A stretch of DNA of 64,000 nt from Orientallactaga sibirica (GCA_036365145.1 JAEOAD010002712.1:2003001-2067000), one strand, 5' to 3'; positions 11,577 to 22,409 are shown, counted from the first letter of the stretch. The notes: a model not told the origin generated them from the sequence alone. Numbers and translations are program-made.

Positions 11577-11868
11577 GGCTGGAGAGATGGCTTAGCGGCT
11601 AAGGCGCCTGCCTCCTAAGCCTAAGAACGCTGGTTCCAATCTCCAGCGGTTCCAATCTCCAGGTCCCACGTTTAGCCAGATGCAAAGTGATGCAAGGGCG
11701 CAATGCCACACTTGACCACAAGGGGGCGCACGCATCTGGATTTCGTTCACAGCAGCTGAGAGACTGATGGCGCGCCCATTTCTGTCTCCCTCTCCCTCTC
11801 TGTCTATCTCTCTCTGTCTCTCTCTCCAAAAATAAATAAAAAATAATAAATAAATAAATTAAAAAAAA
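11577..11868 (+). mobile_element. tRNA-derived SINE, type II
   Basis: GCGCCTGCCTCCTAAGCC, GCCAGATGCAAAGTGATGC and GGGCGCAATGCCACAC blocks. GGTTCCAATCTCCAG is tandemly doubled, as in the copies at 34736 and 54893. It carries a CTCF-like motif. Confidence 0.9.
11716..11729 (+). promoter_or_regulatory. CTCF-like motif in type II SINE
   Basis: CCACAAGGGGGCGC matches the CTCF core as I recall it (CCASYAGRKGGCRS) at 13 of 14 positions. Occupancy is unknown. Confidence 0.45.
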
Positions 11869-12082
11869 AAAAAAAAGAAACTTTTCCTCTCCAGCTGACT
11901 CATTCGTGACCCACAACCAATCAAGGTCTTCTATACAGATTTAAACTTAACCAATAAAACTCATCCCAACTCAGTATCTCTTTTACATATAGGCACAGGC
12001 CAGTCAACAACCCCAATCCACAGGGCTCACTGGCCACTCGTCTCCATCCTAGAGAGCTTCTCTTTACTTTCACTTTCTTTTT

Positions 12083-12236
12083 CTTAATTTATTTTTTTTG
12101 GGGGGGTGGGTTTCAAGGTAGGGTCTCACTCTAGCTCAGGCTGACCTGGAATTCACTCTGTATTCTCAGGGTGGCCTCGAACTCACGGAGATCCTACCTC
12201 TTCTGGGATTAAAGGCGTGTGTCACCAAGCCCAGCT
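12083..12236 (-). mobile_element. B1 SINE
   Basis: Poly-T, AGGTAGGGTCTCACTC, through GGGATTAAAGGCGTGTG. Confidence 0.9.
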
Positions 12237-12702
12237 CTACTTTCACTTTCAATAAAACTTTCCTTGCTGGTCCTTCAGCTGTCCTTGGTTGTCATTCATC
12301 AAGATCCAGGGACAACAGACTCTACCCTAAGAAAATGGTAACACAAGGACTCAAAGGTAAGAAAATCAGCAGCATTATTTCCACAAAACCTTGTCACTAA
12401 TCAGTTTTATTTATTCTTACATTTACTCATTTAACAAGTATTAGCACCTACTGTGCTATAAGGAACTGGAGTTCAAGAGAGAATACACTGATTGAGTCTG
12501 AGTCCCTCATGCCACTTGAATAAAGACGAAATCACTTCCCAAATACATGACTAAGTTCCCCTTGGCATCCCACTGTAATAGATTCTGTATCCCCACCTAT
12601 GTGCTCATTTGCATAGTTCAGGTAGCACTGTTTGTTGTTGCTGCAGCTGTTTTTGGACTGGAGGCAGGATTTATTGGTGAGTGTGATTAAGAGGGGGAAG
12701 CA
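12237..12702. other. Intronic sequence, no gene seen
   Basis: Mostly unique. CATTTAACAAGTATTAGCACC near 12428 looks like an old MIR/L2-type remnant, but too weak to call. Confidence 0.45.
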
Positions 12703-12918
12703 GGGCTGGAGAGATGGCTTAGCAGTTAAGGTGTTTGCCTGCAAAGCCAAAGGACCCAGGTTCAACTACCCAGAACCCACGTAAGCCAGGTGAACAAGGG
12801 GGCACACGCATCTGGAATTCGTTTGCAGTGGCTGGAGGCCCTGGCATGCCCATTCTCTCTCTACCTGCCTATCTGTACCTCCCTCAATCTCTCAAATAAA
12901 TAAAAAATAAAATATTTT
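12703..12918 (+). mobile_element. tRNA-derived SINE, type I
   Basis: Complete. The body reads GGTGAACAAGGGGGCACACG in place of the usual GATGCACAAGGTGG. Confidence 0.9.
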
Positions 12919-13411
12919 TTTAAATGGGGAGGTATACGACCCCCAAAACTTGAACTTGACACTCTATGTCCCAGCTTGGTGCAGATGGACATGATGACTA
13001 GACCACTGTGAATGTCCTGGGCACCCCCACATAAATGCCTGAAGCCTAGACTGGGAACTGCTCCAGGGCACAGACATGAATGTCCCTTGGGAAGGGCTAA
13101 TTGCAAAGCCCCTCAGGACAACGCAGATGAACAACAAGCTGATAACAGCCACTGCCCAGAAAGCCCCACAGGAAAGGAGTCCAGAGGCCAAATTCAATGC
13201 ATCATGCACAATGCAAATCCTCGGATGACTGGGGAGCTGCTAAGATGGGAAACTGACAATTGTGATGCCTTTAAGTAACAACACTAAATGTCATATCCAG
13301 ACAGCAAAAGACAGACATGCCACTTTTTCCATTTTTCAGACACAAATCTCTAACAGTAGGGCAAGAACAATGGACTATACAAAAATGTAACTACCACCTT
13401 TCATCCATTAC
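12919..13411. other. Intronic sequence, no gene seen
   Basis: Contains an open minus frame of 81 codons (12964-13209) with one hydrophobic stretch. It matches no family I know and lacks gene context, so it is not called. Confidence 0.4.
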
Positions 13412-13520
13412 AGCACTAAGGAGGCAGAGGTAGTAGGACTGCTGTGAGGTCACGGCCAGCCTGAAACTACAGAGTGAGATCCAGGTAAGCCTAGGCTACA
13501 GTGAGGCCCTATATTTTAAA
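13412..13520 (+). mobile_element. B1 SINE, 5'-altered
   Basis: Starts in a changed CCTTTCATCCATTACAGCAC in place of CCTTTAATCCCAGCAC. The rest is B1-like up to GAGGCCCTATATTTT. Confidence 0.7.
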
Positions 13521-13522
13521 AA

Positions 13523-13602
13523 AGAAAAGAAAAGAAAAGAAAAGAAAAGAAAAGAAAAGAAAAGAAAAGAAAAGAAAAGAAAAGAAAAGAAAAGAAAAGA
13601 AA
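13523..13602. repeat. (AAAAG)n microsatellite
   Basis: About 16 AAAAG units forming the A tail between two B1 copies. Confidence 0.95.
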
Positions 13603-13744
13603 GCCGGGCGTGGTGGCACACGCCTTTAATCCCAGCACTGGGGAGGCAGAGGTAGGAGGATCGCCGTGAGTTTGAGGCCATCCTGAGACTACATAGTGAA
13701 TTCCAGGTCAGCCTGGGCCAGAGTGAAACACTACCTCGAAAAAC

Positions 13745-13775
<31 letters not shown>
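13601..13775 (+). mobile_element. B1 SINE
   Basis: Near-consensus GCCGGGCGTGGTGGCACACG through CTACCTCGAAAAACC and a long A tail. It looks young. Confidence 0.95.
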
Positions 13776-13777
<2 letters not shown>

Positions 13778-13780
<3 letters not shown>

Positions 13781-14180
13781 ACTCTCTGATCACTTAGGAA
13801 CTTCCAGCTGTGGATGAGTTTTTCCCTCAGCTGGGCCTGAGCCAGCCCAGGCCCAGCCAGGAGGGGCTTAGCCTATGCCTGTCAGCCAGGAGGGTCCCCT
13901 AGCCCTTACTCTCCGCATGGGTTCTTTATCCTCTCCAGCATGGCAGGAGCTCCTTAAACTTTCTTTTCTCTCTTTTTTTTTATACTTTTTTTCCCCAGAT
14001 CCCTATCTGGTCACATGGACTCCTGAACTACACACGGCCCACATGGGCTTTTGGGCTCCATGTGGTGAACTTCTCTTTTCCCCACTTTGTTTCCCCTTAA
14101 CTCTCAACCTTCCCTTTTTCGCACTCCTTTGTAAAATCTGAATAAAATGTGGTGTTTTAAAAATCAAAAAAAAAAAAAAA
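13778..14180 (+). repeat. Unclassified dispersed repeat, copy 2
   Basis: Aligns with the 3' part of 4329-4932 and ends in AATAAAATGTGG plus an A tract. AAGTAACRACACT recurs at about 13273 and 14190, which may be a target duplication of the whole 13.29-14.19 kb insertion. Confidence 0.5.
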
Positions 14181-14636
14181 GGAAGAAGAAGTAACGACAC
14201 TGAAATTTTTCCTTGTAATCAGGTCAGCCAAATGGCACACTCATCAATATAACACATACAATCCTGACTTTCACACACTCTAAGAAAACCCACAGTTCCA
14301 CACACCAAAACCACAATGCTAGCAGGATGAGTGAGTGCCTCAAAGCTCCTGCAGTACCAAATCCAACCTCCCTCTCACCTGCATCACAGGCCCTCTCCCC
14401 CTAACCTCCCTGCAGAGACACAGGTGTCCTAGGCTGGCAAGATGTGAGCCAGTAATCATCTGCCAGCCAGATAGCCTGGACCCCTGAGACAACACCCCTG
14501 CACAGACCATAATTAGACATTGTACATCATTCTCTCAAGCCAAAGAGCTCCGGGCTAAGTCAGAGAAGTCAACAGGACAAATGCTGAGCAGTCGGCTTTC
14601 TAAAGAGCCGTCCTGAAAGCAGTAGGTTGAAATTAA
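14181..14636. other. Intronic sequence, no gene seen
   Basis: Unique-looking, moderate GC. No exon recognised. Confidence 0.5.
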
Positions 14637-14827
14637 GTACTGTGGGTTGAAAGCTTGATGTCCCGGGCAATTCATTTTGAACCTTTAGTTCTGAGTGTGG
14701 CAGTTTGGAAGCCATTGGAAAGTAATTAGGGACTTGTGACCTTGTAAGAAAAGCACAAATGATCTCTCTCAACCATGACAGATACAAGAAGAGGGAAGCT
14801 GTCTGATAATCAAGAGGGGGTATCTCA

Positions 14828-14955
14828 GCTGGGCGTGGTGGCACACACCTTTAATCCCAGCACTCTGGGGGCAAAGGTAGGAAGATCACTGTGAGTTTTA
14901 GGCCAGCCTGAGTTCAACTTGGGCTACAGCAAGACCCTATTTCGAAAAACCAAGA
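14828..14955 (+). mobile_element. B1 SINE
   Basis: GCTGGGCGTGGTGGCACACACC through CCCTATTTCGAAAAACC, inserted in the MLT1-type LTR. Confidence 0.9.
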
Positions 14956-15003
14956 AAGAAAAAAAAAGAGAGACAGAGAGAGACAGAGAGAGAAAGAAAG
15001 AAA

Positions 15004-15040
<37 letters not shown>

Positions 15041-15085
15041 AGAAAGAAAGAAAGAAAGGAGGGAAGGAGGGAGGGAAGGAATAAG
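14953..15085. repeat. (GAAA)n / purine-rich microsatellite
   Basis: AGAGACAGAGAG then GAAAGAAA repeats and GGAGGGAAGGA, expanded from the B1 tail. Confidence 0.9.
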
Positions 15086-15499
15086 GGATCTCACACATTT
15101 TATTGTCTAGCACCTTGATCTTGGATTTTCCAACCTCCAGAACTGTGAAAAATAAATGTTTGGTGCTTGAACCACTCACTCTACATGGTCTTGAAACAGC
15201 TGACTGGACAGAAAGGAACTGCCACTTTCTGAATTGTAACAACCCCAAGAGAAAAAACAAACTCCAGTAACAGATATGGTTAAATGACAGGTACCCCAGT
15301 GCTTGCTGAATTTGTTCCACCTGGTACTGGTTTTGCAAGTATGACAAATGCATGAAATAGAGTGTCAAGTAGTGTGAGTCAGGGTTCAAGTCCCTTTCAT
15401 CCATTACAGCACTAAGGAGCATTGATCCCAAAATGATGGAGATGCTAGGACTGTAGGATGGCCAAAAAAGGCACGCTGCTGGCTCAGAGTGCATTCGCC

Positions 15500-15940
15500 T
15501 GGGTAGCGGGTAGCACAGCTGGACGGATGGAGTTACCTAAGCCTTTTGGAGCCCAGAGATTTCACTCCAAGTCCCAGGTGCCAAACATGGAGCTGCAGGA
15601 TTTGTTGTTTGCCTTGCTAGTTTCTATCTCACATTAGTCCACTCTTTCCTTGCTAGTGCCTCCATTCCTCCTTTCTGGAATGGGAATATCTACTCTGTGT
15701 AATTCTATGTTGGGAGTATGTGGAGGTTTGAACGTGACATGTCTTCCACAGCCTCGTGTGTGTGTGTGTGAATAAGCCTCATATTGGATCCCCAGCTAGT
15801 GGAGCCCCTAGCTTTCTTCTCTGCCATGCTGTCCCCACCACGAAACTTCCCTCAAAACTAAGCAAAATAAACCCTTTCCTTTCATAAGCTGCTTATGATT
15901 GGGTGTTCTGTCCCAGCAACAAGAAGGTAACTGCTATACA
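15500..15940 (+). mobile_element. MaLR-like internal end plus 3' LTR
   Basis: GAGCCCAGAGATTTCACTCC and GGAGCTGCAGGATTTGTTG precede an LTR starting TGTGGAGGTTTGAACGTGAC at 15719 with AAATAAACCCTTTCC near its end. The same internal words occur at 53.68-53.82 kb. Confidence 0.65.
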
Positions 15941-15973
15941 ATCTAGCTATGTATGCCTTAAGATTCATAAAAT

Positions 15974-16115
15974 TAACCAAGCATGGTGCCACAGTCTGTA
16001 ATCCTAGCTTTCAGAAGCTAAGGCAGGAGGATGGGAAGTTTGTGGCCAGCCTAGGCTACACTGTAAACACCAGGCTAACCTAAGCTACATTTTGAGAACC
16101 TGTATCAAAATAATT
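15974..16115 (+). mobile_element. B1 SINE, old
   Basis: AAGCATGGTGCCACAG, TGTAATCCTAGC, GGCAGGAGGATGGG and GCCAGCCTAGGCTACA: a diverged B1. Confidence 0.65.
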
Positions 16116-16311
16116 AAGTTAAATACTCATGGGTTCATACAACAAAAGGAGTCAATTTCACTGTATGCTGACTTCTGTGACAGTGGGATTACAGTATCCT
16201 AACCTCTAAAATAATACTGCAAAAGTCTGTATCTTTCAAGCCTTTGTTCAAGTCTCTAATTGGCTAGACTATGCACTAGGACGAAGAATAAAGTTTAAAA
16301 GACAGCACTGA

Positions 16312-16560
16312 GGGACTGGAGAGATGGCTCAGTGGTTAAGGCACTTGCTTCAAAGCCTAACAACCCAAATTCAATTTCTCAGTATCCATGTAAAGTCAAA
16401 TGCAAAAGAACATTAAAAAAAAGTCAGATGCACAAGATGGCACACACATCTGGAGTTCATTTGCAGTAGCTGCAGACCTTGGCATGCCCATTCACAGTCT
16501 TTCCCTCCCAATCTCTCCCACCCCCCCCCCGCCTCTTTCATAATAATAAATAAATAAATA
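16312..16560 (+). mobile_element. tRNA-derived SINE, type I
   Basis: Head and B box present. It has an extra A-rich insertion in the body and a second AGTCAGATGCACAAGATGG. The AAATAAATAAATA tail directly abuts the L1 start. Confidence 0.85.
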
Positions 16561-19340
16561 GGAGGACTTCCAGTCAAGACGGCATCCACCTAACCACATT
16601 TCCACTCACGGGGAAGGAAAGAGAGAGAAAAAAATGATCTCAAAATTCATATAGAATAGCAGAAGGCCTCAAATATCCAAACGTATCCTCAGCAAAAGAA
16701 ACAGAAACACCCTGGAGGCATCACCATATCTGACCTAAAGCTATACTACAAAGCCATTGTAATAAAAACAACATGGTACTGGCATAAAAACAGGAATATA
16801 GACCAATGGAACTGAGGACCCGGACTTTGGGTCAAGTAACTACAGCTACTTGATATTTGACAATGCCCTAGCAATGTAGCCTGGAAAAAAGACAGCATCT
16901 TCAACAAATGGTGCTAGACAAACTTCACAACCATATGCAGGAAAATGAAACCCACTCCACACATTTTCCATGCACAAAAATCAAGTCCAAATGGATCAAA
17001 GACCTCAATATAAGACCAGAAGTGCTGCTACTATTGGAAGAAAAAATAGGAGGAACTTTCCATGCTATAGGAGTAGGAAAAGACTTCCTGAACAAAACCC
17101 CAGAAGCTCAGAAAATTAAACAATCACTCAACCATTGGGATCTAATAAAGCTGAAAAGGTCTTTCACAGACAAGCATACAATAAGCACAGCCAATCGATT
17201 ACCCACAGAATGGGAGAAAATTTTCACCAGCTATACAACTGACAGAGGCCTAATTTCTAGGATCTACAAAGAACTCAAAAACCTAAACAATAAAAAGTCA
17301 AACAACCCACTTACAAAATGGGGCAGAGAACTGCACAGGGAGTTCTCAGAGGAAGAAATACAAATGGCAAACACACACTTAAGAAAATGTTCAACATCAC
17401 TAATCATCAGGGAAATGCAAATTAAAACAACTATGAGATTCCACCTTACTCCAGTAAGGATAGCTAACATTAAAAAATCTAAGGAAAACAAATGCTGGTG
17501 AGGTTGTGGAGAAATAGGAACCCTCATCCAGTGTGGGTGGGAGCGTGAGCTGGTACAACCACTATGGAAAGCAATATGGAGACTCCTAAAAAGGATGACT
17601 ATAGAGTTACCAACAGATCCCGTTATCCCCTTACTGGGAATGTACCCTAAAAGCTCCAAGCCTCAGTTCAGAGAAATCTGCTCAACCATGTTTATAGCTG
17701 CTCAATTCATAATAGCTAATCAACCCAGATGTCCATCATTAGACGAATGTATAACCAAGATGTGGTATATCTACACTATGGAATTCTACACAGCAATAAG
17801 GAAAAATGACAGAATGAAATCTGAAGAAAAATGGTCAAACTTGGAACAGATAATTCTCAGTGAACTCACCCAATCACAAAAAGATAACTGTCACATGGTC
17901 TCACTCATCTGTGGCTCCTAACCTGAATCTGCCCGAGATGCTGACATACCTAATAAGCATCTTAAGGTTCGGACAATAGGGAGGGTGGTACAGAAGGGGA
18001 GGGTAAGGGGGGAACACAAAACGGGACCCAAATGGAAATGGTACCATAAAATCCTATATCCTGAAAGACAGACTAAAAGGTTGAACCTTCATCAGGTCCT
18101 TAGAGGGAACACCTGTATTATAGGGCCCTGGAGAGGGTATGATGAAGACTAACCTGAATCTTCTTCTGTTTCTCTTTCTCTCTCTCTCTCCCTCTTTTTC
18201 TCTTTTATATTACCTATCTTTTTCTTCCTTCTTTTCCCTTGGCACTGATCTGTAATTCCCAGTACCAGTATGTGGTTAACATCCACAATGAGCTATTGAT
18301 CAGAAAGACCAACAAGGTTTCCCAAAAGAAGACAGATTTCTGTCAAAGTACTTGATGACCCACCAAAGGTTATTGGTAAGACCCTACTGCTGAAGATACC
18401 ATATACTGTTGGTACGGAACATGGAGTGATTACCTGGAATTTGGAAGAGCCAGTCCCCAGACAGCTTGTCTAGTGCCAGAAGGTGCTACATGAGCGACTA
18501 GGGGACAGTGACCAACATCTGTCCAAGCAACTCGTGGTCTAAGCTATTCAGCAGCAAACAACCTGACGTGATGCTCACACAAGTGCAATAGCAACACACA
18601 CCCATGGTGGGTAACCAACTGCTCTTGATTTGGTTAACAGATCCGTTCAGTGGAATGAAACTCATAGCTGGAACTGGGAAACAAGTCAGAACCAAATCCA
18701 AAAAATGAGCCCGCTCTCCAATATCAAGCTCCCACCAATTGTGGGCTACAAGAGGGCCTACACCTATAAAATTCTTTCTAAAATAATAATGGTTACCCCA
18801 TTTATCCAGTGCTGACTTCTCTCTCCGTTGTAGAATTTGCTTCTCTTTTTCAGATGGATGCTGAACCTGAGGGGAGGATCAGCCTATCGCACCCCACCAG
18901 GGTCCCCGCTGAAACCATAGAGTAAATGGGGAAATAAGCAAGAGTGCGGCTTTCTTGGTGAACCTGATACCATCACAAGGGTGAAGGAAACAGATACAGA
19001 GAATACTCAACTCCTATTAAGCAGGTATCCAGAGACACAGAGGCTCCCTAGACCTCATCACTGAAGCAGACCTGAAACAACCCCAATGTGGCTCAGGGAA
19101 ACTCGCGGAAGAGAAGGCGGAAAGATTGTTAGAGCCACAAGTTGGGTCATTATGCACAGAGACATTGTCTCTTCCCCATAACTGATGGCTACTCCCACAA
19201 TGCACGACCCACAATCCCCAACGAGGAGGGTCCCTTCAGAGGGGGGAGGACAGGGAGAAGACTATTGATGGCACCAACATGAATGTATTCACATTATGTG
19301 CATAACTAATAAAAATAAATAAATAAATAAATAAATAAAA
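16561..19340 (+). mobile_element. L1 retrotransposon, internally deleted
   Basis: Starts GGAGGACTTCCAGTCAAGA, which looks like an L1 5' end, and within about 80 bp passes into the 3' third of ORF2. In the frame of 16908 the ORF2 C-terminal region is open to the stop at 17921 except for one TGA at 17499-17501. It contains WIKDLNIRP, DRGLISRIYKELK, SLIIREMQIKTTMRFHLTP and MWYIYTMEFYTAI, all known L1 ORF2 motifs. The endonuclease and reverse transcriptase core are absent, so it is dead. A 3' UTR of about 1.4 kb ends in AATAAAAATAAATAAATAA. Confidence 0.9.
16908..17921 (+). pseudogene. L1 ORF2 C-terminal remnant
   Basis: About 337 codons of the ORF2p C-terminal segment with a single in-frame TGA at 17499, where Arg (CGA in related L1s) is expected, just before GCGEIGTL. 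No RT or endonuclease catalytic motifs remain. Confidence 0.9.
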
Positions 19341-19350
19341 TAATTTTTTT

Positions 19351-19487
19351 AAGTAGGGCATGGTGGCGCACATCTTTAATTCCAGCACTTGGGAGGCAGA
19401 GGTAGGAGGATCACCATGAATTCAAGGCTACCCTGAGACTACATAGTGAATTCCAGGTCAGCCTGGGCTAGATCAAAAAAAAAAAAA
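19351..19487 (+). mobile_element. B1 SINE
   Basis: GGGCATGGTGGCGCACATC through GCCTGGGCTAGATC and an A tail that grades into the purine tract. Confidence 0.9.
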
Positions 19488-19655
19488 AAGAAGAAGAAGA
19501 AGAAGGAAGAAGAGGAGGAGGAAGAGGGAGGGAGGAGGAGGAGGAGGAAGAAGAGGAGGAGGAGGAGGAGGGAGGGAGGAGGAGGAGAAGAAGAAGGAGA
19601 AGGAGAAGAAGGAAGAGGAGGAGGAGGGAGGGAGGAGGAGGAGGAGAAGGAGAAA
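19488..19655. repeat. (GGA)n/(GAA)n purine tract
   Basis: About 165 bp almost purely purine on plus, with no C or T. It is a mirror-repeat-rich polypurine/polypyrimidine stretch. Confidence 0.95.
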
Positions 19656-19661
19656 GCACTG

Positions 19662-19814
19662 AAACCAGGCATGATGGCTCATGCCTATAATTTCCAGCAC
19701 TCAGGAGGCTGAGGTATGAGTATTGCCACAAGTTCAAGGCCAGCCTGAGCTACAGAATAAGTTCCAGGTCAGGTTACCCTGGGATAGAGTGAGATCCTGC
19801 CTCAAAAAAATAAC
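19662..19814 (+). mobile_element. B1 SINE, older
   Basis: CCAGGCATGATGGCTCATGCC through GAGATCCTGCCTC, with several changes from consensus. Confidence 0.8.
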
Positions 19815-19965
19815 AGCCAGGCGTGGTGGTGCACACCTTTAATCCCAGCACTCGTGAGGCAGAGGTAGGAGGATTGCCAAGAGTTCAAGGCCACCCTGAG
19901 ACTACATAGTTAATTCCAGGTCAGCCTGGACCAGAGTGACCCTACCTCGAAAAACCAAATAAATT
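19815..19965 (+). mobile_element. B1 SINE
   Basis: GCCAGGCGTGGTGGTGCACACC through CCTACCTCGAAAAACC. Tandem with the copy before it. Confidence 0.92.
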
Positions 19966-20041
19966 TTTTTAATTAAATAATAAAATAAAATAATAAACTT
20001 AAAAATGAAAAACATCGTTGCCTATTAGAAAACACTTTGAT

Positions 20042-20285
20042 GGGGACTGGAGAGAAGCCTTAGAAGTTAAGACACCTGCCTGCGAAGCCTAAGAATGCTT
20101 GTTCAAATCTCCAGGTCCCACATATAGCCAGATGCAAAAGTGACACAAGCATGCAATGCCGCACATGCGCACAAATGGGCGCACATGTCTGGAGTGAGTT
20201 CACAGCGCCTGAAAAGGCCCTGGCACACCCATTCTCTCTCTACCTCTTCTGCTCTTGCTCTGTCTCAAGTAAAAAAAAATTTTTT
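20042..20285 (+). mobile_element. tRNA-derived SINE, type II, diverged
   Basis: CACCTGCCTGCGAAGCC, AGATGCAAAAGTGACAC and GCATGCAATGCCGCAC. The CTCF-like block has decayed (CGCACAAATGGGCGC). Confidence 0.85.
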
Positions 20286-20304
20286 TTTAATAGGAAACAC
20301 TTTG

Positions 20305-20660
20305 ATGGGACTGGTGAGATGGTTCAGTGGTTAAACGTGTTTGTTACAAGCTTGCCAATTGGAGTCCCATTCTCCAACAATCACATAAAGCCTGAAGCAA
20401 AGTGGCACATGCATCCGTGACCCAAAGGGCACCTGTGGCAATGGAAGGCAGAGCCAGGAGAATGCAGAAGCTCAAAGGTGGGCCAGCTAAACTGGCACAC
20501 ATGAAGCAATGCAGCAAAAACAAACCATAACAACAAGGGAGACCCCGCCTCAAGCAGGCCAGAGAGGACAAACACCCCAAAGTTGTCCTCAGACCTCCAC
20601 ATGTGCCTCATGGCATGTGCATACTCATACACACACATCCATACATACAGACACACACAC
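20305..20660 (+). mobile_element. B3-like SINE
   Basis: GACTGGTGAGATGGTTCAGTG head. The 3' part has GAGACCCCGCCTCAAG, AAGTTGTCCTCAGACCTCC and a CA-rich end, typical of B3/B4-type elements. Confidence 0.6.
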
Positions 20661-20732
20661 ACAATTTGGAAGAGGATGAGGATGAGGATGCGGAGGGAGA
20701 GAGGGAGGAAAGGCTTTGATAAAAGAGTAAGC

Positions 20733-20870
20733 AAGCTGGGCATGGTGGCACACACCTTTAATCCCAGCACTCGGGAGGCAAAGGTAGGAGGATCGTCGAG
20801 AGTTCGAGGCCACCCTGAGAACACAGAGCGAACTCCAGGTCAGCCTGGGCTACAATAAAACCGTCTGAAA
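20733..20870 (+). mobile_element. B1 SINE
   Basis: GCTGGGCATGGTGGCACACACC through GCCTGGGCTACAATAAAACC. Confidence 0.9.
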
Positions 20871-20916
20871 AGTAGAGAGCAACACTTTAGTCCTCCTATA
20901 GAGCCCAGGGCACAGC

Positions 20917-21258
20917 TGTTGTAGCCACCTTCTCATTGCTGGCACAAAGCACCCAACCAAAAAAGCAGCTCAAGGGAAAAGAGCTGTTTGTTTGGACTTA
21001 CAGTCTGTAGGAGCAGCTTCATGGTGGCTGCAGAAAGGATGGCATGAGCAGAGGCTGGACATCATCTGTGCTACAGCAGGTGATGAGCATGAGAGCTCGA
21101 GTTGGCCAACACTAGCAAGCCAGGGGCTATTAAGCCTCAATGTCAACCCCAGCAACACATCTCCTCCAGCAAGGCTCCACTTCCCAAACTGCCACCAGCG
21201 GGGGAATCAAATATTCAGAATACATGAGTGTATGAGGGACACCTAATTCAAATCACTT
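20917..21258 (-). mobile_element. MaLR-like LTR, diverged
   Basis: On plus it runs TTGTAGCCACCTTCTCATTGCTGGCAC to CACCTAATTCAAATCAC. CCTGGCCCCCATAAAC and internal words shared with 22355-22410 follow to about 21610, so part of the internal region remains. Confidence 0.7.
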
Positions 21259-21344
21259 TATCACCCTGGCCCCCATAAACAGATAACCATTCATTATATT
21301 TTAAAATGCAATGCATAATAAATAAAAACAAAATTTTTTTTAAG

Positions 21345-21558
21345 GTCTGGAGAGATGGCTTAGCAGTTAAGGTACTTGTCTGCAAAGCCAAAGGACCCAG
21401 GTTCGATTCCCCAGGACCCACATAAAGCCAGATGCACAAGGTGGCACATGCATCTGGAGTTCGTCTGCAGCGGTTACAGGCCCTGGCAATGATCATTCTA
21501 TCTCCCTCTATCTGTCCCTTTCTCTCTCTCTTTCAAATAAATAAATAAAAATATTTAA
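21345..21558 (+). mobile_element. tRNA-derived SINE, type I
   Basis: Near-consensus, with GGTTCGATTCCCC and an AAATAAATAAATA tail. It lies in the MaLR-like internal sequence. Confidence 0.92.
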
Positions 21559-21609
21559 AATGCAATATACTATCACAGTCCCTTTCTTAAAAATAGAAAG
21601 CAACACACT

Positions 21610-22030
21610 AAAGTCTTCCAGCTGACTGAACCCACACTGAGGAAGGCACTTCTAACAGATGCACAAAAGCACAGTCCACTAGCAGAACCTGTAGAACCAG
21701 GAGCAATTCCCTCTCCAGCACACAGCCAGCACTGGAAGGCAAATTCTTCTAAGCAATAGTTTCAGTATGAAGCTCTGGGGTCAGGACAGTGTCCTGGGGA
21801 TAGAACACTTGCTTAGCATACACCTTGGGCTGGTTCCCAGGTGAAACTCTGGTGAATGCAGTTTTCCAAGAGGTTCAGGTCAATTTCAAGGTACTGAGAC
21901 CATCATCCCTTCCTCTCTTCATTCATAATCATATTGTCCATGTGACTTTTACCAAACAACAGTAAAGCCTTTGTAGGGACAGCCCAAATGTACACTCACA
22001 GCACCTAATGAAATGTTTTTGTATTACAAG
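21610..22030. other. Intronic sequence, no gene seen
   Basis: Partly MaLR internal remnant at the left. The rest is unique. Confidence 0.45.
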
Positions 22031-22409
22031 TGTTGCAGTCAGGTTCACATTGCTGGCAGAAAACACCCAACTAAGAGCAGCTTGTGGGAAAAAAAGGTTC
22101 ATTTTGGCTTACAAACTCGAGGGAAAGCTCCAAGATGGCAGAGGAAAATGATGGCATGAGCAGAGGGTGGACATCACCTCCTGACCAACATCAGATGGAT
22201 AACAGGAACAAAAGGAAGCTGGTTCTAACACCATAAGCTCACCCCCAACAATACACCGCCTCCCGGAGGTGTTAACTCCAAAATCACCATCAGCTGGGAA
22301 CCTACCATTCAGAATACCTAAATTTATGGGGAACACCTGAATCAAATCACCACATTCTGCCCCTGGCCCCCATAAACTGATAACCATATATGATGTAAAA
22401 TGCAATGCA

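Larger units (their letters stand above)
14637..15213 (+). mobile_element. Ancient MaLR LTR (MLT1-type), B1-interrupted
   Basis: In order: GGTTGAAAGCTTGATGTCC, GGAAAGTAATTAGGGAC, CACCTTGATCTTGGATTTTCC, CCTCCAGAACTGTGA, AATAAATGTTTGGTG and CCACTCACTCTACATGG. This is the classic MLT1 3' pattern. A B1 and its tail (14828-15085) split it. Confidence 0.75.

Noticed and set aside
12964..13209. 81-codon minus ORF with a hydrophobic segment
   Set aside because: Could suggest a membrane peptide, but there is no promoter, exon context or recognisable family.
14937..15494. 185-codon minus ORF
   Set aside because: Antisense of a (GAAA)n tract and an MLT1-type LTR. Low-complexity Phe/Ser/Leu runs.
19439..19737. 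Poly-Ser/Pro/Leu and poly-Glu ORFs
   Set aside because: Translations of the purine microsatellite in several frames.
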